DNA of 41,125 nt, from NCBI GenBank assembly GCA_029571125.1, contig JAKPTH010000705.1, positions 1-41,125 of the forward strand. The letters are read 5' to 3'. The notes beneath the pieces are model-generated. The model saw only the letters and a list, made by a program, of their open reading frames with translations, did not search any database and was not told the DNA's origin. The translations under genes were made by a program, and so were the position numbers. This document shows positions 1-9,251 of this stretch, piece after piece; position 1 is the stretch's first letter; each line of letters opens with the position of its first letter. Source of the stretch: a bacterium (GTDB lineage: Bacteria; Muiribacteriota; UBA9980).

Positions 1-282
1 GACCTGGAGGAGGGCGCGGATATAGTAATGGTAAAGCCGGCGCTTTCTTACCTGGATATTATATACAGAGTGAAAGCCGAATCTAAGATGCCGGTATGCG
101 CCTATAATGTTTCGGGCGAATACGCCATGGTAAAAGCCGCTTCGCAAAACGGCTGGCTGGACGAGAAAAAAACGGCCGTCGAAATACTGACATCGATCAA
201 AAGGGCCGGCGCCGACCTTATAATTACATACCACGCCAACGAACTTGCGCGCTGGATAAAAGACGGGAGCGTGTCTATATGA
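1..282 (+). CDS. hemB: Delta-aminolevulinic acid dehydratase (porphobilinogen synthase), C-terminal part, 5' truncated by window edge
   Basis: Frame open from base 1: [25 protein letters not shown]... matches the conserved ALAD active-site region (MVKPA); stop at 280-282 overlaps hemL start (ATGA). Confidence 0.93.
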   Translation, partial: DLEEGADIVMVKPALSYLDIIYRVKAESKMPVCAYNVSGEYAMVKAASQNGWLDEKKTAVEILTSIKRAGADLIITYHANELARWIKDGSVSI

Positions 283-1571
283 AAACCCCTAAACTTTCCG
301 AGAGGTACCATCAGAAGGCAAAGCAAATAATCCCCGGCGGGGTGAATTCTCCGGCGCGGGCATTTTTATCCGTGGGCGGCGTTCCGCGCTATATAAAAAG
401 CGCGAAAGGCCCGTTTATAAAGGATATCGACGGCAACAAATATATAGATTATGTAATGTCGTGGGGGCCGATGATTTTAGGGCACACTCATAAAAATATA
501 AGGTTAGCGGTGCAGAAAGCGCTTAAATCGGGCGCATCTTTCGGGGCGCCGACGGTTGCCGAATACGATCTGGCCAGGCTGGTTAACGCTATTTACCCGG
601 CCATGCAGAAATTGAGGTTCGTCAATTCCGGCACGGAGGCCGTGATGAGCGCTTTAAGGCTGGCCAGGGGCCATACGGGGCGCGATATGATATTGAAATT
701 CGACGGCTGCTATCACGGCCATTGCGATTCGCTGCTGGTGGCGGCCGGTTCCGGCGCTCAAACGCTGGGCGTTCCGAATTCGAAGGGAGTTCCGGCGGAT
801 CTGGCCAAACTTACTCTTACGGCTCGTTTTAATGACGAAAAAGACGTCGAGCGGATATTCAAATGTCATCCCGATTCGATTGCGGCGGTCATTCTGGAGC
901 CCGTGATTGGAAATATGGGTTTGATAAAGCCGCGCGAAGGGTTTCTGGAATTTTTAAGGACCATCACCAGAAAGCATGGAACGCTTCTGATTTTCGATGA
1001 AGTAATGACCGGGTTCAGGCTCGCCCCGGGCGGCGCTTGCGAACTGTACGGCGTTTCGCCGGATATCGTCACGCTCGGAAAAATCATAGGCGGCGGGCTT
1101 CCGATAGGCTGTTATGGCGGATCGCTCGATATAATGAAAAACGTCGCCCCTGAGGGCGGGGTGTATCAGGCCGGAACTCTGTCGGGCAATCCTCTCGCGG
1201 TGGCGGCCGGTATCGCCATGCTGAGGACGCTGGTTAAAAATAAAGATAAAATCTATCCTGCGCTCGAGGAAAAGGGAAAATTTTTAGAAGAGTCCATGAA
1301 CGCCATAATTAAGCAACGCGGCGAAAAAATCTTTGTAAGCCGCAAGGGCTCTATGTTTACGCTCTTTTTTACCGATAAAGAACCGGTATGCGCCGATTGC
1401 GCCAAAAAATCGGATACCGTTAAATTTTCAAGGTTTTTTCACGAGATGTTAAACCGGGGGATTTACATGGCGCCTTCGCAGTTCGAAGCTAATTTCATAT
1501 CTTACGCCCACGACCGTCAGTGTCTCGATAAAACCGTAAAGGCTTTCGCGGAAGCGCTCGGCGCCATTTAG
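279..1571 (+). CDS. hemL: Glutamate-1-semialdehyde 2,1-aminomutase
   Basis: 430 aa; [57 protein letters not shown] motifs typical of GSAM; coupled to hemB. Confidence 0.97.
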   Translation: MKTPKLSERYHQKAKQIIPGGVNSPARAFLSVGGVPRYIKSAKGPFIKDIDGNKYIDYVMSWGPMILGHTHKNIRLAVQKALKSGASFGAPTVAEYDLARLVNAIYPAMQKLRFVNSGTEAVMSALRLARGHTGRDMILKFDGCYHGHCDSLLVAAGSGAQTLGVPNSKGVPADLAKLTLTARFNDEKDVERIFKCHPDSIAAVILEPVIGNMGLIKPREGFLEFLRTITRKHGTLLIFDEVMTGFRLAPGGACELYGVSPDIVTLGKIIGGGLPIGCYGGSLDIMKNVAPEGGVYQAGTLSGNPLAVAAGIAMLRTLVKNKDKIYPALEEKGKFLEESMNAIIKQRGEKIFVSRKGSMFTLFFTDKEPVCADCAKKSDTVKFSRFFHEMLNRGIYMAPSQFEANFISYAHDRQCLDKTVKAFAEALGAI

Positions 1572-1607
1572 AAATACTCTCGCCGCGCGTCGGTTCACAC
1601 TTTTTTA

Positions 1608-1636
1608 TTGAATTTTTAGCGATTTAGTGGTATAAT
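1608..1636 (+). promoter_or_regulatory. Sigma70-like promoter of the BI-1 family gene
   Basis: TTGAAT (1608-1613), 17-bp spacer, TATAAT (1631-1636), upstream of the ORF at 1716. Confidence 0.7.
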
Positions 1637-1715
1637 AATTAAATGAGAATGAATTTTAACTTAAGGTTTATTAAAAAAACAACCGATAATAAATAAAATT
1701 AATAAGGAGGCATCG

Positions 1716-2447
1716 ATGGACCATCAATTCGGTTATTTTCAACGCGATTCCCGGGGTTCTATGAGCGCGGCGGCGGTGGCGGCCGAGCAGCTCAGTTTCA
1801 TGAACAAGGTATATATGTGGATGGCGGCGGCTCTAACGGCTACGGCTCTCACTGCCATGTATGTTTCTTCGAGCGTACCGCTTTTAAAAATGATTTTCGG
1901 CAATCCGCCCATATTTTACGGACTTTTAATCGGCGAACTCGCTCTGGTGTGGTATCTTTCTGCGGCGGTCGATAAAATGTCGGCCATGACGGCCACGACG
2001 ATGTTTTTCGTTTATTCCATACTGAACGGCGTGACGCTTTCTTCGATATTTATCATATATACATCGGCGTCGATCGCTTCTACTTTTTTCCTGACGGCGG
2101 CCACCTTTGGCATAATGAGCGCTTACGGATATTTTACCAGGTCGGATCTTTCGACTATAGGTAATTTATGCGTCATGCTTCTGGTGGGGCTTATAATCGC
2201 TTCGATATTCAATATATTTATGGCGAGCAGCACCATTTACTGGATCACCACTTATCTCGGCATCTTCGTATTCGTCGGCCTTACGGCTTATGATACTCAG
2301 CGCATCAAAGAAATGAATATAATCGGCAACGAAGGCACCGAAGAAGACCAGAAAGAAGCTATTATGGGCGCTCTGGCTCTTTATCTGGATTTTATAAATT
2401 TATTTTTATATTTACTGAGACTTTTCGGAGACAGAAGAAGCAACTAG
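1716..2447 (+). CDS. Bax inhibitor-1/YccA (TMBIM) family membrane protein
   Basis: 243 aa, about 7 hydrophobic segments; YLGIFVFVGLTAYDTQRIKEM and ALALYLDFINLFLYLLRLFGDRR C-terminal signature; RBS AAGGAGG upstream. Confidence 0.95.
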   Translation: MDHQFGYFQRDSRGSMSAAAVAAEQLSFMNKVYMWMAAALTATALTAMYVSSSVPLLKMIFGNPPIFYGLLIGELALVWYLSAAVDKMSAMTATTMFFVYSILNGVTLSSIFIIYTSASIASTFFLTAATFGIMSAYGYFTRSDLSTIGNLCVMLLVGLIIASIFNIFMASSTIYWITTYLGIFVFVGLTAYDTQRIKEMNIIGNEGTEEDQKEAIMGALALYLDFINLFLYLLRLFGDRRSN

Positions 2448-2503
2448 CCGTCCTCAATCGGCAAGAAATAATCAAATCACAATTGAATAATTCATTATAA
2501 AAG

Positions 2504-2545
2504 CAAATCCGGGCCGAAAAAATTTTCGTCCCGGATTTGTTTTTG
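2504..2545 (+). terminator. Intrinsic terminator downstream of BI-1 gene
   Basis: CAAATCCGGG / CCCGGATTTG perfect 10-bp arms (2504-2513, 2530-2539), inner CGAAAA/TTTTCG, followed by TTTTT. Confidence 0.85.
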
Positions 2546-2590
2546 TGTTGATTGCTCAACAAGGGCGTTCGCCCACAGGAATGATTTATT

Positions 2591-2638
2591 GAATGATTTT
2601 TAAGCAAACGAGAATATGCGATTGCTTAAAAATTATTC
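2591..2638. repeat. Long inverted repeat / hairpin, possibly a bidirectional terminator
   Basis: GAATGATTTTTAAGCAA (2591-2607) and TTGCTTAAAAATTATTC (2622-2638): 17-bp arms with one G/T mismatch, 14-nt loop; directly beyond the stop of the 37-aa ORF. Confidence 0.7.
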
Positions 2639-2655
2639 ACTATGATTAAATGTTA

Positions 2656-2769
2656 TTACAGGTCGACCGAATAGTAATATTCTTCTTTTTCGGTTTCAGT
2701 GTCGTGTACCGGCCAGTTTGTTATACCGTCAAAATCTGCGGTCATTACGGTTTTATCGTTGTTTTGCAT
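2656..2769 (-). CDS. Small ORF, 37 aa, unknown function (MQNNDKTVMTADFDGITNWPVHDTETEKEEYYYSVDL)
   Basis: ATG at 2767-2769 (minus) preceded by GGAGGT 9 nt upstream; TAA at 2656-2658; followed by strong hairpin 2591-2638. Not in the supplied ORF track. Confidence 0.55.
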   Translation of the reverse strand: MQNNDKTVMTADFDGITNWPVHDTETEKEEYYYSVDL

Positions 2770-2911
2770 ACTGGTTGCACCTCCGTTGCCTGATAATTTT
2801 AGTACTTTAAACACACTTATTAATAAGCAATTAATGTGCCAAAACTATCAAGCCCGCTTTGAGCTTGATTTATAAGTCTGAATGAAATAAGCCGGAAAAA
2901 AGATAGTTAAA

Positions 2912-4075
2912 TTATTTTGACAGAAGGTTGAAAATGATTTTCCAGTTATATAAAATGCTGTCCGTATTGGCGAGAAGGCTTATTATGAAAATAATGAAAG
3001 GCGTAATAAAAACGGAGAAAAATTTAATGATATTGTTAATGTTAAAAGGCCATACGGGCATTTTTTCGACGATGGTGTAGAGGTTGTCGACCATTATTAT
3101 TTCGTCGGCGGAGTCGAGATCGTAAATTCCGAGCGCGCCTGCGCTTGTAACCAGCTTATAATAATAATGGTTTGAAGTATTTTCTAATTTTTCCAGCGCT
3201 TCGTCTTTCACCCGCCGCATTTTTTTATGCGCTTCGTAAAGCGAAGCGAAGAAAATGAAGAAAGTGAATACGTAAAAGATAAGGTAAATTAAAATGAAGC
3301 GTTGCGCGAAGGCGTCGAATATTAGCAGCAGCGAGAAATAGAACATGACTAAAATTAAAAAATAATTTACCGCCATTGAAAGGGAACCTATATGACGCAA
3401 TCCGCCGGCGTGATCCGGGTGCATCGGGCGTATGTTGATGTCGAAGGCGATTATTTTTTGAATTAGCCAGATCGTTATGCACGACTTGTATACGATGGTA
3501 ATGATCATGGCGAAATTCAGAAAAACGAAGATCGAATCGTATATTCCGGTTATGCCGCCTGCGATACCCAGCCATGAGGTTTTTCGGTGAAAATATATGA
3601 AACCGCTTATAAAAAGTGCCGATACGGCGCTCGCCGCGGTTATATAATAGTTGTTGAATTTTGCGTCGAACTTATTTAAAAGCGCTTGATACGAAGGAAG
3701 ATCGGCGTCCTTGATAATGCGTTTCGAGCCGATTATTTCTGTAGCCGCGGATATTTTTTTATAAAGGTTGGTGATGAGGCCGGCGCCTATGGGAGCGAGA
3801 ATTCCCATGCAAAGGTTGTCCAGTATATAAGTGTACATGGGATTTCTTCCGCCGCCGCCGTTGAGCTGTCCCGTTAAGATGCCGATTACGTAAGTCATTA
3901 CATATGAAACGAAAAAGTAAAATAAAACCGTATAAAACGGATTATGCTTTGTAAAAAAAGCCAATCCGTTATATATTATGTCGGTTTTATATGCCGTTAC
4001 CGGCATTATATCGGTTTGCGGCTGCCGTTCCGAGGATTGCTGAGAAACGGTTATGCCGCAATTATTTATTTTCAT
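2912..4075 (-). CDS. Multi-pass membrane protein of unknown function
   Basis: 387 aa with about 7-8 hydrophobic segments; internal HPDHAGGLRHIG motif. No enzyme family recognised. Confidence 0.8.
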   Translation of the reverse strand: MKINNCGITVSQQSSERQPQTDIMPVTAYKTDIIYNGLAFFTKHNPFYTVLFYFFVSYVMTYVIGILTGQLNGGGGRNPMYTYILDNLCMGILAPIGAGLITNLYKKISAATEIIGSKRIIKDADLPSYQALLNKFDAKFNNYYITAASAVSALFISGFIYFHRKTSWLGIAGGITGIYDSIFVFLNFAMIITIVYKSCITIWLIQKIIAFDINIRPMHPDHAGGLRHIGSLSMAVNYFLILVMFYFSLLLIFDAFAQRFILIYLIFYVFTFFIFFASLYEAHKKMRRVKDEALEKLENTSNHYYYKLVTSAGALGIYDLDSADEIIMVDNLYTIVEKMPVWPFNINNIIKFFSVFITPFIIFIISLLANTDSILYNWKIIFNLLSK

Positions 4076-4084
4076 TGAAAAATG

Positions 4085-4237
4085 CTAGCCTTTAAAAAAA
4101 GTGTTATGTTCGTTTAACACTTCCTGCATTAAGTTGTTGAATTCGCCTTTACTGACGACGCCGTCGGATTCGATTTTTTGCTGAAGTCTCTGCATGAATT
4201 TTGCTACGAGTGAGTTGGAAATATAGTGCTTCGACAT
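4085..4237 (-). CDS. Small protein, 50 aa, unknown function (MSKHYISNSLVAKFMQRLQQKIESDGVVSKGEFNNLMQEVLNEHNTFFKG)
   Basis: ATG at 4235-4237 (minus) with AGAGGTGAT Shine-Dalgarno; TAG at 4085-4087, 9 bp before the start of the 387-aa ORF. Not in the supplied ORF track. Confidence 0.65.
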   Translation of the reverse strand: MSKHYISNSLVAKFMQRLQQKIESDGVVSKGEFNNLMQEVLNEHNTFFKG

Positions 4238-4353
4238 TTGATATCACCTCTTTAATTAATTCGGCTTGTCCTTTATAATTAATCGGCAGCATAATCGAAT
4301 TTTTTAGCCTCAGTTTTCCGTCAGTTTTTTAGTTACGATTTTATGGAAGTCAT

Positions 4354-6819
4354 TTAATTCTTAAAAATAAATTTTTCGGCGCTTTTATTTTTGATGACGT
4401 CTTTGATTTCGAACCTCATCGGCTTGAATCCCTTATAATCCTTGAACAGGTCAAGCTGGTCGCGGGTGTGTTTCGAAGCGGCCTTTTCGTTGGAGGCTTT
4501 ATAGCCCGACTGCCCCGGAGGATTTATGTTATAGGCGATGGTGTAGTCGGGACCGAGCTCCACGAAATGGTTTTCTGTTCCGCGGTTGACCATTGGAACT
4601 TCTATGATATCGGAAGCCTGGGCCTGCGGGACCTTGACGAAATTGCAGGTCTCGAACGCCATCATCTGGACGGGTTTGAGCCATTTTCGGGGATCGTTCG
4701 TCTTATATTCTGCGGCGAGTTTCTTGACGGCGCGTTCGCAGGCGGCCGTAAGCAAGGTTTTAAGCCCGGCGCCGTTGGTATAATCGTGGTTCAGCGAAGC
4801 CTGAGCGCCGTTGGCGCGGCTGAGAGTGTAGTAAAGCAATATCGACTGGGTCCAGAAGGTTTCCGATTCCACCGTCCAGAGCATGTCGCCGAGTTCGTCG
4901 GCGAAAAGCGAATCCATGGTTTCGCGCCATAGCGCGTCGAATAGGGCGACCGCGGGTGAATCGTAACGGCCGTCCGCGCCGCCGCTGCGCTCGAAATTCC
5001 ATGATTTAAGAAGTTTCAGGCAGGTGTTCACGGATTCGTCATAGGGGGTCGCGCAATCCGATTCTAAAAATTTAATCATCATAGGGGCGAAAATATAGGC
5101 GCGCAGGTCGGTATATCCGATTTTTTTATGGATTTCGTACAGGGCCGCGAGATCGAATTTTTCGCGCGAGCGCAGCTGATCCTGGATGAAAGCCGTGCGC
5201 TGGTCGGGGCCCCACTGCGTGGCCAGATCGCCGTTTCTGAAATCGCGTGTCGGTTTGGAATTCCAGTTCGCTATAAAACCTTCGGTTTCGTTTTTGGACG
5301 AGGGGTTTGTTTCGCCGGGGAAAAAACCCTGCCATTCGGCTTCACCGGTGCCCGGAAGAGGAAGGCGGTCGTCGAAACGCGGATTTCTGACGGGATATCT
5401 TCCGCTCAGAAAGTGGTATGCCTCGCCTTTTCTATTGATCGCGAGCATGTTAATGGAAATGGGGTTTTTAGAAAAATGATATTTGAGCTCTCCGAAATTT
5501 TTAGCGTTGACAGCCATCATCCATTCGAACATTGAATTGAGCTCGAGGCCTTCCCACGCGCGTTTTTTAGAATAAGCCACGCCGTTTTTACGGTCGATTT
5601 CAAACACCGGCCCGTGGACGCTTCTTAAAAATTCCACTTTTAAAGGGCGTTTGCGGCCTTTTACATTGATTTCAAACCGGCGTTTTTCGAATTTTTTATA
5701 TTCTTTATTGAATAAGTATTCATCGGGGTTTTCGGGATTCAATTTTTCGACGTAAACGTCGGTCAGATTCCCTACGCCAGCCGTAGCGGTGAAGGCCAGG
5801 TCACGGTTCATTCCGAACATTATATTCATGTAGCAGGGAGTGGTGGCGCCGACGATATCTATTTCAGGCGAGTGAAGGCCCACTTCGATAAGATATGCGG
5901 GAGTGAAAAAGCCCATCTGCGGGCCGGAAGCGAGTATAGCGTTTCCGGTGGCGGAGCGGCTGCCGGAAACGAGATATGTGTAAGAGCCGAGTTTGACCGG
6001 CATGCCGAGTCTGGCCAGCGCAGATTTGGCGCTTTTAAGCGCGGCGCGGTATGCTCCGCCGTTTGAATAAAGCTGACGCAGGCTATTTGAGCCGGCGTTT
6101 TCCGGCCCGCTCAGCGAAGCCTTGCCGTAAGATTGAGAGCAGCCGGTTTCGTTTATGGTGGTGGGCGAGTTGTCGTCGTTTATGGGCGTGACGTCTTCGA
6201 AAATTTCCATGGCTTTTTTATCGCCGAATTTCGCTTTAAGTTTGTTAAGAAGGTTCATATTGTCCATTTCGGAGGTGAAATCGGAATACCTGACGGCCAT
6301 GGTGCCTATGTAAACCGAAGCCACGGCCGCGGCGTCCCACTTTTGAGGGTTGAACCCGAATTTTTTGAATTCGTAAGGCATGGAGCCGGGAGTTTTTTCG
6401 AATTCGGCTATTTTTTTATTAACGCCCATGGCGAACATTTCAAGAAGTTTTGCGCAAACGGGTTCTATTTTTTTTATGCGCTCTTCGATTTCGGCTATCG
6501 AATAACCGTCGCGCAGAGCGGATTTGTCAAGTTCGATAAAATCTTTGCCGAGCGCTTCTGAAACGGTTCCGCAAACCGATCTGCGCAGCATTTCGATCTG
6601 GAAGAGGCGGTCTTCCGCGGTCACATAACCGTAGCCGAAGTAAAGGTCGAATATGTTTTTAGCGTAAACGTGAGGCACGCCGTATTCGTCGCGGATGATT
6701 CTAATGGAATTAAAAGAATCGTTCGGAACCGAAAAATCGGCGGCCGACGAAACCGCCTGAAAGCTGAAAACCGTCAATAGCAAGAAGAAAAAATACCATG
6801 TTTTTTTGAGTTTGTTCAT
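4354..6819 (-). CDS. Penicillin acylase (penicillin G acylase-like) family Ntn hydrolase, secreted
   Basis: 821 aa with signal peptide; IIRDEYGVPHVYAKNIFDLYFGYGYVTAEDRLFQIEMLRR (alpha-chain signature); GSYTYLVSGSRSATGNAILASGPQMGFFTPAYLIEVGLH aligns with the beta-chain N-terminus SNxW...NGPQFGW of PGA. Confidence 0.92.
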   Translation of the reverse strand: MNKLKKTWYFFFLLLTVFSFQAVSSAADFSVPNDSFNSIRIIRDEYGVPHVYAKNIFDLYFGYGYVTAEDRLFQIEMLRRSVCGTVSEALGKDFIELDKSALRDGYSIAEIEERIKKIEPVCAKLLEMFAMGVNKKIAEFEKTPGSMPYEFKKFGFNPQKWDAAAVASVYIGTMAVRYSDFTSEMDNMNLLNKLKAKFGDKKAMEIFEDVTPINDDNSPTTINETGCSQSYGKASLSGPENAGSNSLRQLYSNGGAYRAALKSAKSALARLGMPVKLGSYTYLVSGSRSATGNAILASGPQMGFFTPAYLIEVGLHSPEIDIVGATTPCYMNIMFGMNRDLAFTATAGVGNLTDVYVEKLNPENPDEYLFNKEYKKFEKRRFEINVKGRKRPLKVEFLRSVHGPVFEIDRKNGVAYSKKRAWEGLELNSMFEWMMAVNAKNFGELKYHFSKNPISINMLAINRKGEAYHFLSGRYPVRNPRFDDRLPLPGTGEAEWQGFFPGETNPSSKNETEGFIANWNSKPTRDFRNGDLATQWGPDQRTAFIQDQLRSREKFDLAALYEIHKKIGYTDLRAYIFAPMMIKFLESDCATPYDESVNTCLKLLKSWNFERSGGADGRYDSPAVALFDALWRETMDSLFADELGDMLWTVESETFWTQSILLYYTLSRANGAQASLNHDYTNGAGLKTLLTAACERAVKKLAAEYKTNDPRKWLKPVQMMAFETCNFVKVPQAQASDIIEVPMVNRGTENHFVELGPDYTIAYNINPPGQSGYKASNEKAASKHTRDQLDLFKDYKGFKPMRFEIKDVIKNKSAEKFIFKN

Positions 6820-6856
6820 AAAAATACCCCTTTTATTTTTATTAGTTAATTTTTAA

Positions 6857-7375
6857 TTAAACGGCCGTTTTTAAATAAAAATAAGCCGTGGCCATTCCGA
6901 GCGCGCCGCCGGCGAGAATATCTGAAAAATAATGGAGCTTCAGGTACACTCGCGTGGAGGTAATAAAGGCAGCGAAAAAAAAGAGCGCGATGGAATGATA
7001 TATTCCGAAAAAATGATACGCAGTCACGCAGAATAAAAAATTTCTAAGGGCGTGTCCGGATGGAAACGAATAGTTTTCAATCATCGGAACTATAGCGAAT
7101 TCTTTGGGCATATCTCCGATAGGGCGGCGCCTTTTGAACGTGAGCCGCACCGCGTATAATATAAGCACGCCTATTATGGTGGAGAAAAAAGTGGCCGCGG
7201 CGAATTGCTTCAGCGTTTCGGAGCAGTAAAGATAGAAATAAAGGAAGAGCGGAGCGTGGACCACGGCGTCTCCGAGATGGGTGAGAGCGGCCGCTGCCTT
7301 TCTGGCGGAAGGATTTTGAAATCTGTCGACGAACGACGAAGTTATGTAATTATCCAGTTTTAATATTAAATTCAT
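6857..7375 (-). CDS. PAP2 superfamily membrane phosphatase
   Basis: 172 aa; KRRRPIG, SFPSGHA and STRVYLKLHYFSDILAG correspond to the three PAP2 motifs. Confidence 0.9.
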   Translation of the reverse strand: MNLILKLDNYITSSFVDRFQNPSARKAAAALTHLGDAVVHAPLFLYFYLYCSETLKQFAAATFFSTIIGVLILYAVRLTFKRRRPIGDMPKEFAIVPMIENYSFPSGHALRNFLFCVTAYHFFGIYHSIALFFFAAFITSTRVYLKLHYFSDILAGGALGMATAYFYLKTAV

Positions 7376-7409
7376 AAGTATAAATCAAGTTCTATTTTTA
7401 TTATACGGT

Positions 7410-9248
7410 TCATGTCCGGCGGCAGAGCGTCCTGGCTATCGCTTTCATTTTTTCGAAATCGCCGGCCAGCGCAGATTCGAGGATATTGCGCGCGTCTATA
7501 TGTGAAATCGAAAATTGCGAGGCAATCTGTTTTGCGTATTTTTCACGGGCGCTCAGCTCGGCTTCGCCGGGCATATTATTGCTCAAATCGAGCTTGAGCT
7601 CTATTTTAGATAATTCCCTTTTTAATTCGTCTATTTGAAGCTGCGTCAGAAAATAAAATATTTCGGCGCTCATAGCGCGGTAAGCCGGAGCCAGGCAAAT
7701 ATTTATTACGCTCGTCATGACGAAGTTCACGAAGCCGAGCATTCCGAAAACCAGCCATGAAAAGACTATAATGGCTTCAAGCGAGGAAAAAATTATTAAG
7801 GCGGCCTTTGATTTTACTGCGTTTTCAGTTTCCGCGTTCCTTTTTAAGCCTGCGGGCTTGTCTTCGGCAGAAGCCGCGTCGGAGTTTTCGGAGGCCTGGG
7901 CGCGGACGAAGTATTTGCCGGTTAAAGTTTCGAGCCGCGAGTTTATTTCTTCGCGTTTTTTTAAGGCTTCGTTATAGGGTTTCATGCGGTCGCCGAAATC
8001 TTTGCCGTATTCTACTGTAATCGCCGAGCAGAATTGCTTGAATTGCATGAACTTTTGCTGGGCCTGGTTGTTGAGCATTACGGAATCTATGCTTTCACGG
8101 ACTTTTTCGAGCCGTTTTAAGATCTCTTCTATATCGGAGAAGGTCTTGTTTTTTTTGAAATATTCCTGTATCGACTTGAACTCTTTCTGGAGCTGAAATA
8201 CTCTGGCCGTATCGGCGTTGGTTTCGAGCTTATGAGGAATTCCGGCTATTTTCTGAGCGGTTTGCTCAATTTTTTGAACGCAGGTTTCCAGGGAGCGGTC
8301 GTATCTGGAACCGGCCATGGAAGCAAGCAACTCAAGTGCCGGATCGAAGGCGTGATCCAGAAGGGCCTGCAGAAGAAAATTGTATTCCGCGTCGAAAAGG
8401 TCTTTTGCGTTTTTATTGAAATCTTCTCCGCGGTTTTCGAAGGCGCAAAGCCCGGCGATAGACTGCAGGCGAGCGTATCGCGCCATAAGCAGGTCCGGAT
8501 CTGTTTTGAGGGCGTTTTCACAAATTAGAAGGGCGTCTCTGGCCATATCCGCATCTTGCCTGTGAAGCGCCTTGAGCCTGGTGATAAGCGCGGCAAAACA
8601 GCGGGCCATGCTTTCGACGCGAGCCGATATTCCCCGGGCGTGGTCCGCGCATCTGGCGAAACAATCGGCGGCTTTTATGTGGTCGGCTTTTTCAAAGAAA
8701 TAATACATGCCGAGCTGGAAAAGTATTGTAAAATCTCCGGGCGTCAATTCGAGCGCCTGTTTGAAGCCTTCGATGGCGGCTTCGAAGTGGCCTTTTTTAT
8801 AGGTCTCTTCGGCTTTTTTTCTGAGCACCGAAGCCGTAAGCGACTCGACGCTGTCCTGCGAACGGTATTTTAGTATTTCCTGATCGGTTTCGCAGCGGTG
8901 CCAGAAAATATATTCGGTCAAGGAGTAGTTGGAGACCAGAAAAAAGTAATCGTAATTTTTTTCAATTTTAGAGTTTATTTCCGCCGCTATGCTTTTAAAG
9001 AGGTTGGAGCGCGTCAGAGACCAGAATATCGAAAGCCTCCGGCTTATCTTATCCAGGTTTCCGAGATAATCGTTTGCGCAATAAGATTTGTAAAAATGCT
9101 CGCCGGCGGTTTCGTTGAAAATGTCGGCAATTATGCCGGTATACGGCCTTTCGAAGTAGTTCAGTCTCGAAATGATAGCGTATATTACGTTTCTTTTATA
9201 TACTATCTGTCTGTATTCGAGCATATTTTTCAGGCTAAATTCGCTCAT
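7410..9248 (-). CDS. TPR-containing membrane-anchored protein
   Basis: 612 aa; TPR-like AEETYKKGHFEAAIEGFKQALELTPGDFTILFQLGMYYF; C-terminal hydrophobic segments; start 3 bp after the stop of the permease at 9252; RBS GGGAGG. Confidence 0.75.
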   Translation of the reverse strand: MSEFSLKNMLEYRQIVYKRNVIYAIISRLNYFERPYTGIIADIFNETAGEHFYKSYCANDYLGNLDKISRRLSIFWSLTRSNLFKSIAAEINSKIEKNYDYFFLVSNYSLTEYIFWHRCETDQEILKYRSQDSVESLTASVLRKKAEETYKKGHFEAAIEGFKQALELTPGDFTILFQLGMYYFFEKADHIKAADCFARCADHARGISARVESMARCFAALITRLKALHRQDADMARDALLICENALKTDPDLLMARYARLQSIAGLCAFENRGEDFNKNAKDLFDAEYNFLLQALLDHAFDPALELLASMAGSRYDRSLETCVQKIEQTAQKIAGIPHKLETNADTARVFQLQKEFKSIQEYFKKNKTFSDIEEILKRLEKVRESIDSVMLNNQAQQKFMQFKQFCSAITVEYGKDFGDRMKPYNEALKKREEINSRLETLTGKYFVRAQASENSDAASAEDKPAGLKRNAETENAVKSKAALIIFSSLEAIIVFSWLVFGMLGFVNFVMTSVINICLAPAYRAMSAEIFYFLTQLQIDELKRELSKIELKLDLSNNMPGEAELSAREKYAKQIASQFSISHIDARNILESALAGDFEKMKAIARTLCRRT

Positions 9249-9251
9249 AAG

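Noticed and set aside
2656-2769. Calling the 37-aa peptide a RiPP precursor
   Set aside because: No radical-SAM, lanthipeptide, YcaO or peptidase-exporter gene next to it and no recognisable leader/core motif.
4468-4932. 154-aa plus-strand ORF inside the penicillin acylase gene
   Set aside because: Antisense shadow ORF of a strongly supported gene; no domain-like pattern or RBS.
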